This document shows, in pieces, positions 1 to 8,672 of a stretch of 33,610 bases of DNA; the first letter of the stretch is position 1, and every line of letters starts with the position of its first letter. This DNA comes from Gammaproteobacteria bacterium. Lineage in GTDB: Bacteria > Pseudomonadota > Gammaproteobacteria > Acidiferrobacterales > Sulfurifustaceae. The notes under the pieces are model-generated. The model saw only the letters and a program-made list of their open reading frames with translations, ran no database searches and had not been told where the DNA came from. The stretch lies in assembly GCA_016194665.1 (NCBI GenBank), contig JACQBD010000113.1, positions 1-33,610 on the forward strand. Reading direction: 5' to 3'. The position numbers and the translations under genes are program-made.

Positions 1-2817
1 GTCGCGCTGCAAAATGCGCAAAGCATCTTGCTCGCGCGCCAGCGCGCCGAGGAAGAACTGCAGCGGGCTAAGATCGCTCTGGAAGAAAAGATGCAAGAAC
101 TCGCGCAGCAGCGCGAGTGGTTTCAAACGACGCTCTCCAGCATTGGCGACGCCGTCATCGTCGCCGACGAGCAAGGCAATGTCACTTTTCTAAATCCTGT
201 CGCCGAAAAGTTGACCGGCTGGCGTTCCGGCGAAGCCAGCGGTCAGCCGATGAAAAAGATTTTCAACATCATCAACGAAAAAACCCGCGAGCCTGCGGTT
301 AACCCTGTCGCCAAAGTTTTGCGCGAAGGAATTATCGTAGGCCTAGCTAATCACACTGCCTTGGTCTCCAAAGATGGCGTCGAAATCTCCATTGAAGACA
401 GCGCCGCCCCCATCAAAGACGCCAACGGGACAATTTTCGGCGTAGTCATGGTATTTCATGACGTGACCGAGCGGCGCCGCGCCGAAGAAGCGCAGCTGCG
501 TCTGGCGGCAATCGTTGAAAGTTCGGACGACGGCATCATCGGCAAGACTCTAAGCGGCATCGTCACCAGCTGGAACCAGGGCGCGCAACGCATTTTTGGC
601 TATTCCGCCGAGGAAATGATCGGTCAATCGATCACCAAGATCATCCCCGTAGAACGGCATGCGGAGGAAGATTTTATTCTCGGTCAATTGGCGCGCGGCA
701 TCCGCGTTGAACACTACGAAACGGTGCGCGTAACCAAAAACGGTCAGCGCGTCCATGTTTCACTGACATCGTCACCGATCCGCGATAGCGCGGGGGAAAT
801 TATCGGTGCGTCCAAAATCGTGCGCGACATCGATGCGCACAAACAAGCGCAAGAAACTTTGCGCGAAAACGAAGCGCGCCTGCGCGCGATCTTCAGCCAA
901 GCGGCGGTGGGAATGGCGGTGGCCGACTTGGACGGACGTTTTCTCGAGTTGAACGAAAAATTCCAGCAGATTCTCGGCTACTCCGCCGCCGAACTGCAGC
1001 ACATGACAGCCGCAGACATCACTCATCCGGATGACCTGCCGCCAACACGCATCAACATGCAACGCTTGCTCGCGGGCGAGATCGCCGATTACGCCCACGA
1101 AAAACGTTACCTGCGCAAAGACGGCGCGGTCATGTGGAGTTTGACGACCGTGACTCTATTAAAAGACGCACAGAGTCAACCGCGGCGCTTCATCGGCATC
1201 ATCGAGGACATCACGCAGCGCAAACAGGCCGAAACGGAGCGCGCGCGACTTGCGCACGTACTGGAAAAGAGTCTTAATGAAATTTATATTTTCGACAGCG
1301 ACACGCTGTGCTTCGAGTACGTCAATCAAGGAGCGCTGTTAAATCTCGGCTATTCACTAAAAGACATGCGCTCGATGACGCCGCTGCACATCAAACCGGC
1401 CTTTACCGAATCTTCTTTCCGCGAAATGATCCGGCCGCTGCTCCAAGGCCAGCTGGAAAAGCTGATGTTTCATACTATCCATCGTCGCTTCGATCAAACC
1501 GATTACCCCGTGGAAGTCCATTTGCAGCTGGTGACCCACGCCGAGCGACGGGTGTTTGTGGCGGTCATTCTCGATATCAGCGAGCGCAGGCAAGCCGAGG
1601 AAGAACGCAAGCGGCTGCTCGAAAGCGAACGCCGCGCCCGCGCCGAAGCGGAACGCACCAACGATCTCAAAGACGAATTCCTCGCCAATCTGTCGCACGA
1701 GTTGCGCACACCGCTCAGCGCCATTCTCGGTTGGTCGCAGGTGCTGCGGCTGCGCAGCGCCGAAGACGCCGATCTGCGCGAAGGGCTCGACGCCATCGAA
1801 CGTAACGCGCGCATGCAGACGCAGCTGATCGAAGACTTGTTGGACATGAACCGGATTACTTCAGGCAAGGTGCGGCTGGATATTCAGCCGGTGGAACCGA
1901 TGACCTTCATCGAAGCGGCGCTGGAAACCGTGCGCCCCGCGGCCAACGCCAAGGGCATTCGTTTGGAAAAATTGCTCGATCCCGCGGCCGGGCCGATCAC
2001 CGGCGATCCGCACCGGTTGCAACAAGTAATATGGAACCTGCTCACCAACGCCATCAAGTTCACGTCCAAAGGCGGCAAGGTGCAAATCGTGCTGGAGCGC
2101 GTGAACTCACACATTGAAATCCACGTCGCCGATACCGGCATCGGCATAGAACCTGAATTCCTGGCGCACGTTTTCGAACGCTTTCGCCAAGCCGATGCCT
2201 CGACCACGCGTAAATACGGTGGACTCGGCCTAGGACTTTCCATCGTCAAGCACTTGGTCGAACTTCACGGCGGCGTGGTACGCGTTAAAAGTCCGGGCAA
2301 GGACCAAGGCACCATCTTCACAGTGCATTTGCCGCTGACCGTAATTCATCATAAACCCAGCAACGAAGAACGATTGCATCCAAAATCGCCCAAAGCCATG
2401 GCCCTCGATTTCCGCGCCGCCAATCTTTCCGGCGTCAAAGTGCTGGTGGTCGACGATGAAGCCGATGCGCGCGAATTGATGAAGCGCGTGCTCATGACGT
2501 GCCACGCTGAAGTACTCACCGCGGGGTCTGCCGCCGAAGCGCTGCGGCTGGTGGAATCCGAAAGACCGCAGGTACTCGTCAGCGACATCGGCATGCCGGA
2601 AATGGATGGTTACGAATTGTTAAAGCACGTGCGCGCGTTGGGACCGGAGCGCGGCGGAAAAATCCCCGCCATCGCGCTCACCGCTTTCGCCCGCTCCGAG
2701 GACCGCACGCGCGCCTTGCGCGCCGGCTTTTTGATTCATGTGTCAAAACCCGTCGAGCCGTCCGAATTAATAGCGACTATCGCCAGTGTTACCGGGCGAA
2801 CTGACGTTGCCGAGTAG
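1..2817 (+). CDS. Multi-PAS hybrid sensor histidine kinase/response regulator (5' end outside window)
   Basis: The reading frame is open from base 1, so the gene starts upstream of the window; a TTG at 28 is only an internal codon. The first residues (VALQNA, then a Glu/Arg/Gln-rich coiled coil) look like the end of a GAF domain, which is an inference. Counting from the codon at 28, there are four PAS/PAC units at about 32-150, 157-275, 285-400 and 407-530. A HisKA domain follows with H-box SHELRTP (phospho-acceptor His557), then an HATPase_c domain with DTGIGI and GLGLGLSIV boxes. A receiver domain at about 805-925 has an acidic DDE pocket, phospho-acceptor Asp853 in SDIGMPEMDG, and a SKP lysine. 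No membrane segment is visible, so it is probably a cytosolic sensor. Its signal and partner cannot be read here. Confidence 0.93.
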   Translation, partial: VALQNAQSILLARQRAEEELQRAKIALEEKMQELAQQREWFQTTLSSIGDAVIVADEQGNVTFLNPVAEKLTGWRSGEASGQPMKKIFNIINEKTREPAVNPVAKVLREGIIVGLANHTALVSKDGVEISIEDSAAPIKDANGTIFGVVMVFHDVTERRRAEEAQLRLAAIVESSDDGIIGKTLSGIVTSWNQGAQRIFGYSAEEMIGQSITKIIPVERHAEEDFILGQLARGIRVEHYETVRVTKNGQRVHVSLTSSPIRDSAGEIIGASKIVRDIDAHKQAQETLRENEARLRAIFSQAAVGMAVADLDGRFLELNEKFQQILGYSAAELQHMTAADITHPDDLPPTRINMQRLLAGEIADYAHEKRYLRKDGAVMWSLTTVTLLKDAQSQPRRFIGIIEDITQRKQAETERARLAHVLEKSLNEIYIFDSDTLCFEYVNQGALLNLGYSLKDMRSMTPLHIKPAFTESSFREMIRPLLQGQLEKLMFHTIHRRFDQTDYPVEVHLQLVTHAERRVFVAVILDISERRQAEEERKRLLESERRARAEAERTNDLKDEFLANLSHELRTPLSAILGWSQVLRLRSAEDADLREGLDAIERNARMQTQLIEDLLDMNRITSGKVRLDIQPVEPMTFIEAALETVRPAANAKGIRLEKLLDPAAGPITGDPHRLQQVIWNLLTNAIKFTSKGGKVQIVLERVNSHIEIHVADTGIGIEPEFLAHVFERFRQADASTTRKYGGLGLGLSIVKHLVELHGGVVRVKSPGKDQGTIFTVHLPLTVIHHKPSNEERLHPKSPKAMALDFRAANLSGVKVLVVDDEADARELMKRVLMTCHAEVLTAGSAAEALRLVESERPQVLVSDIGMPEMDGYELLKHVRALGPERGGKIPAIALTAFARSEDRTRALRAGFLIHVSKPVEPSELIATIASVTGRTDVAE

Positions 2818-2836
2818 CGGTACGTAGAATAAAAAA

Positions 2837-2865
2837 TTGTGTCAAAAATTCACCGTCGGTATATA
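2837..2865 (+). promoter_or_regulatory. Putative sigma70 promoter of tRNA-Gly
   Basis: A -35-like TTGTGT (2837-2842) and a -10-like TATATA (2860-2865) are separated by 17 bp. The pair lies about 25 bp before the mature tRNA 5' end. It may also feed asmA by read-through, since no terminator is visible between the tRNA and that gene. Confidence 0.5.
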
Positions 2866-2889
2866 TTGAATTCCGTTGTAGACCGACAA

Positions 2890-2963
2890 GCGGGTGTAGT
2901 TCAGTGGCAGAACGAAAGCTTCCCAAGCTTTAGATGTGGGTTCGATTCCCATCACCCGCTCCA
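2890..2963 (+). tRNA. tRNA-Gly (anticodon CCC), CCA encoded
   Basis: Acceptor arms GCGGGTG (2890-2896) and CACCCGC (2953-2959) pair perfectly. They are followed by discriminator T and an encoded CCA (2961-2963). The anticodon arm AAAGC-TTCCCAA-GCTTT carries CCC, and the T loop is TTCGATT. The sequence closely resembles the gammaproteobacterial tRNA-Gly(CCC). The next gene, asmA, begins only 17 bp after the CCA. Confidence 0.97.
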
Positions 2964-2980
2964 TCTTCTGGAGAAGCACA

Positions 2981-4930
2981 TTGAAAAAAACTCTAAAAAT
3001 TCTCGGCTGGGCGGTCGGCGGTCTTATTCTACTGCTCGTCATCCTCGCTCTCAGTTTGGCTTTCTTCATCGATCCCAATCAATACAGAGATAAAATCGTT
3101 GAGATCGTCAAAACTAAAACCGGGCGCGAACTGCGCATCGAAGACAAATTTAGTTGGTCGTTCTTTCCCTGGATCGGCATTGAAACCGGCGGCTTGCAGC
3201 TGAGCAACGCGCCCGGTTTCGGCGCCGAACCCTTTGCGCACTTGGATAACGCCGGCGCCAAAGTCGAGTTGCTGCCGTTGTTGCGCAAGCAGATCGTGGT
3301 GGACACGGTATTCATCGACGGCCTTAAGCTGCGTCTGGCGCGCAATGCTGCGGGCAAAAGCAATTGGGACGATTTAACGGCGGCTTCCAAAACTGAAAAA
3401 CTAGAAAAGCCATCAGAAAAAAACAAGCCGGGCGAAGCGCCGGCCATCGCCGGCATCAGCGTCAACAAACTCGATATCCGTAAAGCCGATGTCACGTGGA
3501 AAGATGACACCAGCGGCACGAGCTACGCGGTGCACAATCTCGATCTTAAAACCGGCAAAATTATTTCCGCTCAGCCGGTGGACCTGCAGTTGTTCTTCGA
3601 CTTGGAAAGCGGCCAACCGCCGGTGCGCACGCGCGTCGAGTTGCAGTCAAAATTAAATGTCGATCTACAAACCCAAACCGGCGAAGTTTCGAATCTGAAA
3701 CTTACCGTCGGCGATTTGACCTTGCTCGCGAATCTTAAAGCCAGGCAAATTTTCGACGCGCCGGCGGCCAATGGCAACTTGGAGATCGCGGCGTTTAATC
3801 CGCGCGCGCTGATGCAAAAATTAAATATTAAATATGACAACGCCGATGCCAAAGCGCTGGAAAAACTTTCTCTTAAAACCAACTTCGCCTACGCCGCGGA
3901 TAGCATCGAGCTGAAAAATTTAGCGATCGCGCTCGATGACAGCCGCTTGACGGGCGACTTAGCGGTGCGCCACTTCGCCAAACCGGCGTATCAATTCGAC
4001 CTGGCAGTCGATCAAATCGATATCGACCGCTATCTGCCGCGCGCAGCGCCGCCGGCGGCGGCATCCAAACCCGCCGCGGCAACGCCGGCTACTGCACCGG
4101 TTGCCGTGCCATTGAGCGCGCTGCGCGCGCTAACCTTACAGGGCAAACTGCGCGTGCAAAAACTGAAGGCAATGAATTTACAATCGACCGATGCCACGGT
4201 GCTGCTGGCCGCAGCCGACGGCTTGATCACGCTCGGCCCCAATCAAGCCAAGCTCTACAGCGGCAAATACGCCGGCCGCACTTCGCTCGATGTGCGCGGT
4301 AAAACGCCCTTGCTCAACATTGAAGAATCGGTCAGCGGCATTGAACTGGCGCCAGCGCTGAAAGACGCGTTGCAATTCGATAAGTTTACCGGCACTGCGA
4401 ACTTAAGCGCCAAAGTCACGGCGCAAGGTGTGGACGCGGAACAGATTAAACAAACCCTCAACGGCACGGCGAATTTCGCGGTGCAAAACGGCGCCATCCA
4501 GGGCATCGACCTGAAGAAAACCATCGACGCCATTGCCGCAGCAGTAAAGGATAGGTCCTATCAGAAACTCACCGAGATCAAACCGGCGCCCGACGATCAA
4601 ACGCGTTTTTCCCAATCGGGTGGCAGCGTGCAAATCAAAAATGGCATTGCGCAAAACAACGACCTGAAAATTCAGAGTCCGGATTTGCTCAACATCGGCG
4701 GCAAAGGCTCCGCCAATCTGCCCAAAGCAAGCCTGGATTACACTCTTATGCTGGGTTCCTACCCGTTGCTGATCGACGGTCCGTTCGCGAAACTTCACTT
4801 CCGGCCCGATTGGAACGCCATCGTCAAGGGAAAAGTGGAACAGAAAGTGGAAGAAAAGAAAACCCAAGCGAAAGAAGAATTAAAAAATAAATTCCAAGAC
4901 AAATTGCGGGACAGATTAAAATTACATTAA
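2981..4930 (+). CDS. asmA: AsmA family protein
   Basis: A 649-residue inner-membrane-anchored protein. A lysine-rich N-terminus is followed by one hydrophobic helix (about residues 6-28) and a long, mostly beta, periplasmic region. An AsmA N-terminal domain is followed by an Ala/Pro-rich linker near residues 355-380, an AsmA-like C-terminal domain and a charged coiled-coil tail. AsmA-type proteins are implicated in outer-membrane assembly and in lipid transport between membranes. I chose the TTG at 2981: it has CTGGAGA 6-7 bases upstream and gives Leu/Met-Lys-Lys before the membrane helix. The in-frame ATG at 2936 lies inside the tRNA and cannot be the start. The stop is 5 bp before the next gene, and asmA upstream of mutY-yggX is a known arrangement in Pseudomonas. 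Confidence 0.88.
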   Translation: MKKTLKILGWAVGGLILLLVILALSLAFFIDPNQYRDKIVEIVKTKTGRELRIEDKFSWSFFPWIGIETGGLQLSNAPGFGAEPFAHLDNAGAKVELLPLLRKQIVVDTVFIDGLKLRLARNAAGKSNWDDLTAASKTEKLEKPSEKNKPGEAPAIAGISVNKLDIRKADVTWKDDTSGTSYAVHNLDLKTGKIISAQPVDLQLFFDLESGQPPVRTRVELQSKLNVDLQTQTGEVSNLKLTVGDLTLLANLKARQIFDAPAANGNLEIAAFNPRALMQKLNIKYDNADAKALEKLSLKTNFAYAADSIELKNLAIALDDSRLTGDLAVRHFAKPAYQFDLAVDQIDIDRYLPRAAPPAAASKPAAATPATAPVAVPLSALRALTLQGKLRVQKLKAMNLQSTDATVLLAAADGLITLGPNQAKLYSGKYAGRTSLDVRGKTPLLNIEESVSGIELAPALKDALQFDKFTGTANLSAKVTAQGVDAEQIKQTLNGTANFAVQNGAIQGIDLKKTIDAIAAAVKDRSYQKLTEIKPAPDDQTRFSQSGGSVQIKNGIAQNNDLKIQSPDLLNIGGKGSANLPKASLDYTLMLGSYPLLIDGPFAKLHFRPDWNAIVKGKVEQKVEEKKTQAKEELKNKFQDKLRDRLKLH

Positions 4931-4935
4931 CCCGC

Positions 4936-5502
4936 ATGTGGAGGCGATGGGTCGGTGTAACAATTTTATTTGTCGTCGGCCTGGCCGCGCCGATCGCGGC
5001 ATCCGCCACCACCATCGAGCGTCTGGAAGTCAAGCATGCGGATAACCGTTACACGCTGACGTTCGAAGTGGTTCTTCATGCTGAACGCAGCAAAGTCTGG
5101 CAAATCATGACCGACTACGAACATCTGCCGCGCGTATCCGATGTCATCGTCGACAGCCATATGCTGATGTCTGCCGATCCGCGGCGGCAACGCGTCGCGG
5201 TCACGTTTCACGCGTGCGTATTAATTTTTTGTAAAACGATGAAGAAAACTCTCGACATTCAAACTTGGCCGCAAACCGCCATCGTGGTCATCGGCGATCC
5301 GGCCTTGAGCGACTTCAGCTATTCGGTCGAACGCTGGCGCGTGTCGGCCGAAGGCGCGAACACGCGCCTATATTACACCGCGGAAATGGTGCCGAATTTT
5401 TTCATTCCGCCCTTGATCGGACCGTGGATGGTGAAATCGTTTATGCAAAAAGAAATAAAAGCCACGGCTGCCAAAGTGGAGGCGTTGGCGAAACATGAGT
5501 GA
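4936..5502 (+). CDS. Secreted SRPBCC (START-like/polyketide cyclase) family protein
   Basis: 188 residues. The N-terminus (MWRRW, then a hydrophobic stretch ending near APIAASA) looks like a signal peptide, so the protein is probably periplasmic. The rest follows the SRPBCC pattern: an early VVLHAERSKVWQIMTDYEHLP segment, central beta strands, and a final amphipathic helix with Lys/Ala/Glu. Members of this fold bind hydrophobic ligands, but the ligand here is unknown. The gene starts 5 bp after asmA and its last codons overlap the mutY start by 8 bp, so it is part of one transcript and probably translationally coupled to mutY. A lipid-related role beside AsmA is possible but only inferred. 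Confidence 0.8.
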   Translation: MWRRWVGVTILFVVGLAAPIAASATTIERLEVKHADNRYTLTFEVVLHAERSKVWQIMTDYEHLPRVSDVIVDSHMLMSADPRRQRVAVTFHACVLIFCKTMKKTLDIQTWPQTAIVVIGDPALSDFSYSVERWRVSAEGANTRLYYTAEMVPNFFIPPLIGPWMVKSFMQKEIKATAAKVEALAKHE

Positions 5503-6538
5503 GCGCTCCATCAGCCGGCGTTTGCTCAGCTGGTACGATCGTCACGGCCGCAAGACCTTGCCGTGGAAACGTAAACGCGATCCCTATCTGATTTGGGTGT
5601 CGGAAATCATGCTGCAACAAACTCAAGTCACCACCGTCATTCCTTATTTTAAAAATTTCATCGCGCGGTTTCCCAATTTACAATCCTTGGCGCGCGCCAA
5701 ACTCGATCATGTGTTGCATTGTTGGACCGGCCTCGGCTATTACGCACGGGCGCGCAACCTACAACGCGCAGCGAAGATTATCGTGCAAGAACATCGTGGG
5801 ATTTTTCCGCGTACGCTGGAAGCGCTGGTGGAATTACCGGGCATAGGCCGCTCCACCGCCGGCGCGATTTTGGCGCTGGCCTTCGATCAACGTCAGGCGA
5901 TACTCGACGGCAACGTCAAGCGCGTGCTGGCGCGCTATCACGCCATCGACACGCCGCTCAACAATCGCCAAGCGGAGGAACGTCTATGGCAATTCGCAGA
6001 ACAATACACGCCGCGCACGCGCGTCGCCGAGTACACGCAGGCGATCATGGATCTCGGCGCCACCGTGTGCACGCGCACGCGCCCGCAATGCGGCGTTTGC
6101 CCCTTGCGGAAAAATTGCGACGCTTACCGGCTGGGCGCGCCGCAAAATTATCCCGTGCGCGCCACGGCGCGCGCGACGCCAATTAAAGCCACGCACATGC
6201 TGATGATCCGCGACCGGCGTGGGCACGTGTTGTTGCAACGTCGTCCGCCGACGGGCATTTGGGGCGGCTTGTGGGGATTCCCCGAATGCGCCGGCGACGA
6301 CGCGCGCCAATGGTGCCGCAAAACTTTAGGGCTCGACATCCAAACCGACACGCCGTGGCCGATGCTGCGCCACAGCTTCAGTCATTTTCATCTCGATATC
6401 ACGCCGATACCCGCGCGCATGCTGGGGGGAACGAATCGAGCGATGGAGAATGCCGAAACAGTCTGGTATAACCTGCGCCGACCGGATGAGCGCGGCTTAA
6501 GCGCGCCGGTGAAACGCTTGCTTAAACAATTGGAGTGA
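5495..6538 (+). CDS. mutY: Adenine DNA glycosylase MutY
   Basis: 347 residues, close to the E. coli protein (350). It removes adenine mispaired with 8-oxoguanine or guanine. The key residues fall at the E. coli positions: Glu37 in [10 protein letters not shown], the HhH motif [10 protein letters not shown], catalytic Asp138 in LDGNVKRV, and the [4Fe-4S] cysteines Cys192, Cys199, Cys202 and Cys208. A C-terminal Nudix-like domain (from about 225) contains [18 protein letters not shown] and [10 protein letters not shown], as expected for recognition of 8-oxoG. ATG at 5495 overlaps the end of the preceding gene, and yggX follows 2 bp after the stop. Confidence 0.97.
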   Translation: MSERSISRRLLSWYDRHGRKTLPWKRKRDPYLIWVSEIMLQQTQVTTVIPYFKNFIARFPNLQSLARAKLDHVLHCWTGLGYYARARNLQRAAKIIVQEHRGIFPRTLEALVELPGIGRSTAGAILALAFDQRQAILDGNVKRVLARYHAIDTPLNNRQAEERLWQFAEQYTPRTRVAEYTQAIMDLGATVCTRTRPQCGVCPLRKNCDAYRLGAPQNYPVRATARATPIKATHMLMIRDRRGHVLLQRRPPTGIWGGLWGFPECAGDDARQWCRKTLGLDIQTDTPWPMLRHSFSHFHLDITPIPARMLGGTNRAMENAETVWYNLRRPDERGLSAPVKRLLKQLE

Positions 6539-6540
6539 AC

Positions 6541-6816
6541 ATGGCCCGTATGGTGAAATGCGTCAAACTCGGCCGCGAAGCCGAAGGCTTGGATTATCCC
6601 ACTTATCCCGGCGAACTCGGAAAACGCATTTGGGAAAATGTTTCGAAGGAAGCGTGGAAGCTGTGGCTCGGCCAGCAAACCATGCTCATCAATGAAAATC
6701 GTCTCAATCCGCTCGACCCCAAAGCGCGCAAATTCGTCGAAGGCGAAATGGAAAAATATTTCTTCGGCGAAGGCTCGCAACTGCCAGCCGGCTACGTCCC
6801 GCCCGCCAGCAAATAA
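6541..6816 (+). CDS. yggX: Probable Fe(2+)-trafficking protein YggX
   Basis: 91 residues, the normal family length. The protein starts [18 protein letters not shown], with the conserved N-terminal cysteine, and contains PPYPG-like [20 protein letters not shown] and INENRLNP. YggX proteins are linked to iron handling and to protection of iron-sulphur enzymes from oxidation. This fits its place behind mutY, which encodes an Fe-S glycosylase. ATG at 6541 has GGAG 6 bases upstream, made of the last mutY codons. The C-terminus is slightly extended (PPASK). Confidence 0.95.
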   Translation: MARMVKCVKLGREAEGLDYPTYPGELGKRIWENVSKEAWKLWLGQQTMLINENRLNPLDPKARKFVEGEMEKYFFGEGSQLPAGYVPPASK

Positions 6817-6884
6817 GCCGTATCGCGCTAATCCCGCCGCCACATCGCGGTTTGGCTTTATCGTTTCCGCTAGTCGCCCCTGGT

Positions 6885-6914
6885 TTGTACAAAACCCGAC
6901 GCCTTCCTTATAAT
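6885..6914 (+). promoter_or_regulatory. Putative sigma70 promoter of tRNA-Phe
   Basis: TTGTAC (6885-6890), an 18-bp spacer and a perfect TATAAT (6909-6914). The tRNA 5' end is only 11 bp after the -10 box, so the precursor leader must be a few bases long. The region just after the -10 is GC-rich (GCGCCGC), as is usual for stringently controlled stable-RNA promoters. Confidence 0.7.
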
Positions 6915-6925
6915 GCGCCGCTCCC

Positions 6926-7001
6926 GGCCGGGTAGCTCAGTTGGTAGAGCAGCGGACTGAAAATCCGCGTGTGGTTGGTTCGATTCCGACCCCGGCCACC
7001 A
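6926..7001 (+). tRNA. tRNA-Phe (anticodon GAA), CCA encoded
   Basis: A 76-base cloverleaf. GGCCGGG pairs with CCCGGCC, followed by discriminator A and CCA. The D arm is GCTCAGTTGGTAGAGC, the anticodon arm is GCGGA-CTGAAAA-TCCGC with GAA, and the T arm has TTCGATT. Confidence 0.97.
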
Positions 7002-7011
7002 ATTTCAAACA

Positions 7012-7038
7012 TTTGCAGCATGTTCTTAGCTGCGCAAA
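7012..7038 (+). terminator. Weak hairpin after tRNA-Phe
   Basis: TTTGCAGC and GCTGCGCAAA can fold into a stem with a 2-base bulge and a 9-base loop, followed by a T-rich but interrupted tail. It could end the tRNA transcript, or the oppositely oriented HigA transcript. This is a weak call. Confidence 0.3.
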
Positions 7039-7050
7039 CTCATTTATTCC

Positions 7051-7371
7051 TCACGCTGCTTTCTTCGTTACCAAGACCTTCACCTTCGGCCGAGCCTGTT
7101 GACTCACTATCCACAGGTCGTACTGTGCCTGCATATTCACCCACAACTTGGGCTCGGTGGCGAAAACGACAGCAAGCCTGACTGCCATATCCGGTGTAAC
7201 CGGAGACCGAGCATTCACAATCGCTGACACGTGCTTGCGAGTGACGCCCAGCGCCTTTGCGGCCTTAGTGATGGTGATGCCCAACGGCTGCAAGTACAGT
7301 TCGCGCAAAATCTCGCCGGGGTGCGCGGGGCTGTGCATACGCGAAATCTTTTTAGTAGTCGCCATAGTCAT
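7051..7371 (-). CDS. HigA-type antitoxin / XRE-family regulator, no partner toxin visible
   Basis: About 106 residues with the HigA/VapI signature. [17 protein letters not shown] leads into a helix-turn-helix ([19 protein letters not shown]), then MAVRLAVVF and a W[10 protein letters not shown] ending. HigA antitoxins normally neutralise a RelE-fold HigB toxin encoded just upstream, and bind their own promoter. Here the upstream neighbour is an MFS transporter whose stop lies only 13 bp before this start, so there is no room for higB. Downstream is tRNA-Phe. I use the ATG at 7371 because AGAGA lies about 10 bases upstream; ATGs at 7380 and 7365 are also possible. It is either an orphan antitoxin or a host regulator. 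Confidence 0.82.
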   Translation of the reverse strand: MTMATTKKISRMHSPAHPGEILRELYLQPLGITITKAAKALGVTRKHVSAIVNARSPVTPDMAVRLAVVFATEPKLWVNMQAQYDLWIVSQQARPKVKVLVTKKAA

Positions 7372-7384
7372 CCATGCCATTTCT

Positions 7385-8587
7385 CTAATCAACGCCGACC
7401 GCACCCTCCGCTCTTAGCTGTAGCTTGCGCGTCTGCTTGAGCCACACCACCGCTACCAAAATTATAACTATCAGCGGCATAACGCCGAGGTTTACCCCGC
7501 GCCAACCAAAAAGGTGCTGCAAAGCGCCGGCGGAAAAACTGGCGGCGGTCACGCAAGTAAAAACCAGAAAATCGTTTAAGGCTTGGACCTTAGCTTTTTC
7601 TTCCACGCTGTAAGTTTCCGTTAGCAGCGTGGTGGCGCCGACGAATAAAAAATTCCAGCCTATGCCGAGCAGGGTGAGTTCTAACCAGAAATGAATCACG
7701 TCGGTGCCGACAAAATTAACCGCTACACATAAACCGAGACACAGCGCGCCCGCGGCCATGATGTTCAACACGCCGAAGCGGCGGATGAGATGGCCGGTGA
7801 AAAACGACGGCGCGAACATGCCGAGCAGGTGCCACTCGATGACGAACGCGGTGTCGCCGAAGGAATGCGCGTGCTCGTGCATCGCCAGTGGCGTGGCGGT
7901 CATGACCAGCGACATCACCGCGTAACCCAGCGCACCGCCGAGCAGCGCGACGATAAAGGTGGGTTGAGCGGCAATGGCGCGTAGCGGACGGCCACTGCTT
8001 AAACGTTCTTGCGCGCTCGGCCGCGGAATATGCATGAAAAATAACGCCGCAAACGACAGCGTGTAAACGCCCACGAGACTCAAATAACTGCCGGCGAATT
8101 CGGTCGCAGGAAACCAATCGTGCGTCCAGCGCGCCAAGTTTGGGCCGATTAACGCCGCGGCGACACCGCCGGCCATGACATAAGAGATCGCGGCGCTGCG
8201 GTAATCATCCGTCGCCACGTCGGCGGCGGCGAAGCGATAATACATACCGAAGCCGTGCGAAACGCCCAGCAGCGCCGCGGCGATACAAAAATACCAAAAG
8301 TTACTATGCACGATCGCATAGCTGGCGAGCACGGCGCAGGCCATGGCGGCCGCGGCGCCGACGGCAAATCCCGCGCGGCGGCCAAAGGCCTTCATCAAAA
8401 ACGATGCCGGAATGGTGGTGAGCATGATCGCCAGCGAAAGCATGGCTACCGGCAAGGTGGCGTACGCCGAATCCGGCGCCAGGCGCGCGCCCACGAGCGC
8501 GGCGGTGGCGATGAACAGCGAGCCGCCGGTCATCATCAGCGCTTTGCTGAGCGACAGCATCCACACAGTTTGTTTCATTCGGTTCAT
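7385..8587 (-). CDS. MFS transporter
   Basis: 400 residues with about twelve hydrophobic helices in two halves of six and a charged loop between helices 6 and 7 ([17 protein letters not shown]). The helix 2-3 loop motif appears as [14 protein letters not shown]. The family moves small solutes by proton coupling; the substrate cannot be told from the sequence. A single copy of a YrhP/Bcr-like drug exporter type is possible but unproven. HigA lies immediately downstream and is probably co-transcribed. The divergent GDPD gene begins 85 bp away. Confidence 0.88.
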   Translation of the reverse strand: MNRMKQTVWMLSLSKALMMTGGSLFIATAALVGARLAPDSAYATLPVAMLSLAIMLTTIPASFLMKAFGRRAGFAVGAAAAMACAVLASYAIVHSNFWYFCIAAALLGVSHGFGMYYRFAAADVATDDYRSAAISYVMAGGVAAALIGPNLARWTHDWFPATEFAGSYLSLVGVYTLSFAALFFMHIPRPSAQERLSSGRPLRAIAAQPTFIVALLGGALGYAVMSLVMTATPLAMHEHAHSFGDTAFVIEWHLLGMFAPSFFTGHLIRRFGVLNIMAAGALCLGLCVAVNFVGTDVIHFWLELTLLGIGWNFLFVGATTLLTETYSVEEKAKVQALNDFLVFTCVTAASFSAGALQHLFGWRGVNLGVMPLIVIILVAVVWLKQTRKLQLRAEGAVGVD

Positions 8588-8672
8588 GCCGTGAGCTTAC
8601 GATAGTCGGGCGCGTATCGCGAGTCGTCTTGCGTGCGCACCGCTGTCTCGAATCCAATGCTAAAGTTGAATC

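Noticed and set aside
1503-2249. Long antisense frames opposite the histidine kinase
   Set aside because: They mirror the codon bias of a strongly supported plus-strand gene and encode no recognisable domain. The same holds for antisense frames over asmA, mutY, mfs, wyl and the GGDEF-EAL gene.
2936-2980. ATG at 2936 as asmA start
   Set aside because: It lies inside the tRNA-Gly gene.
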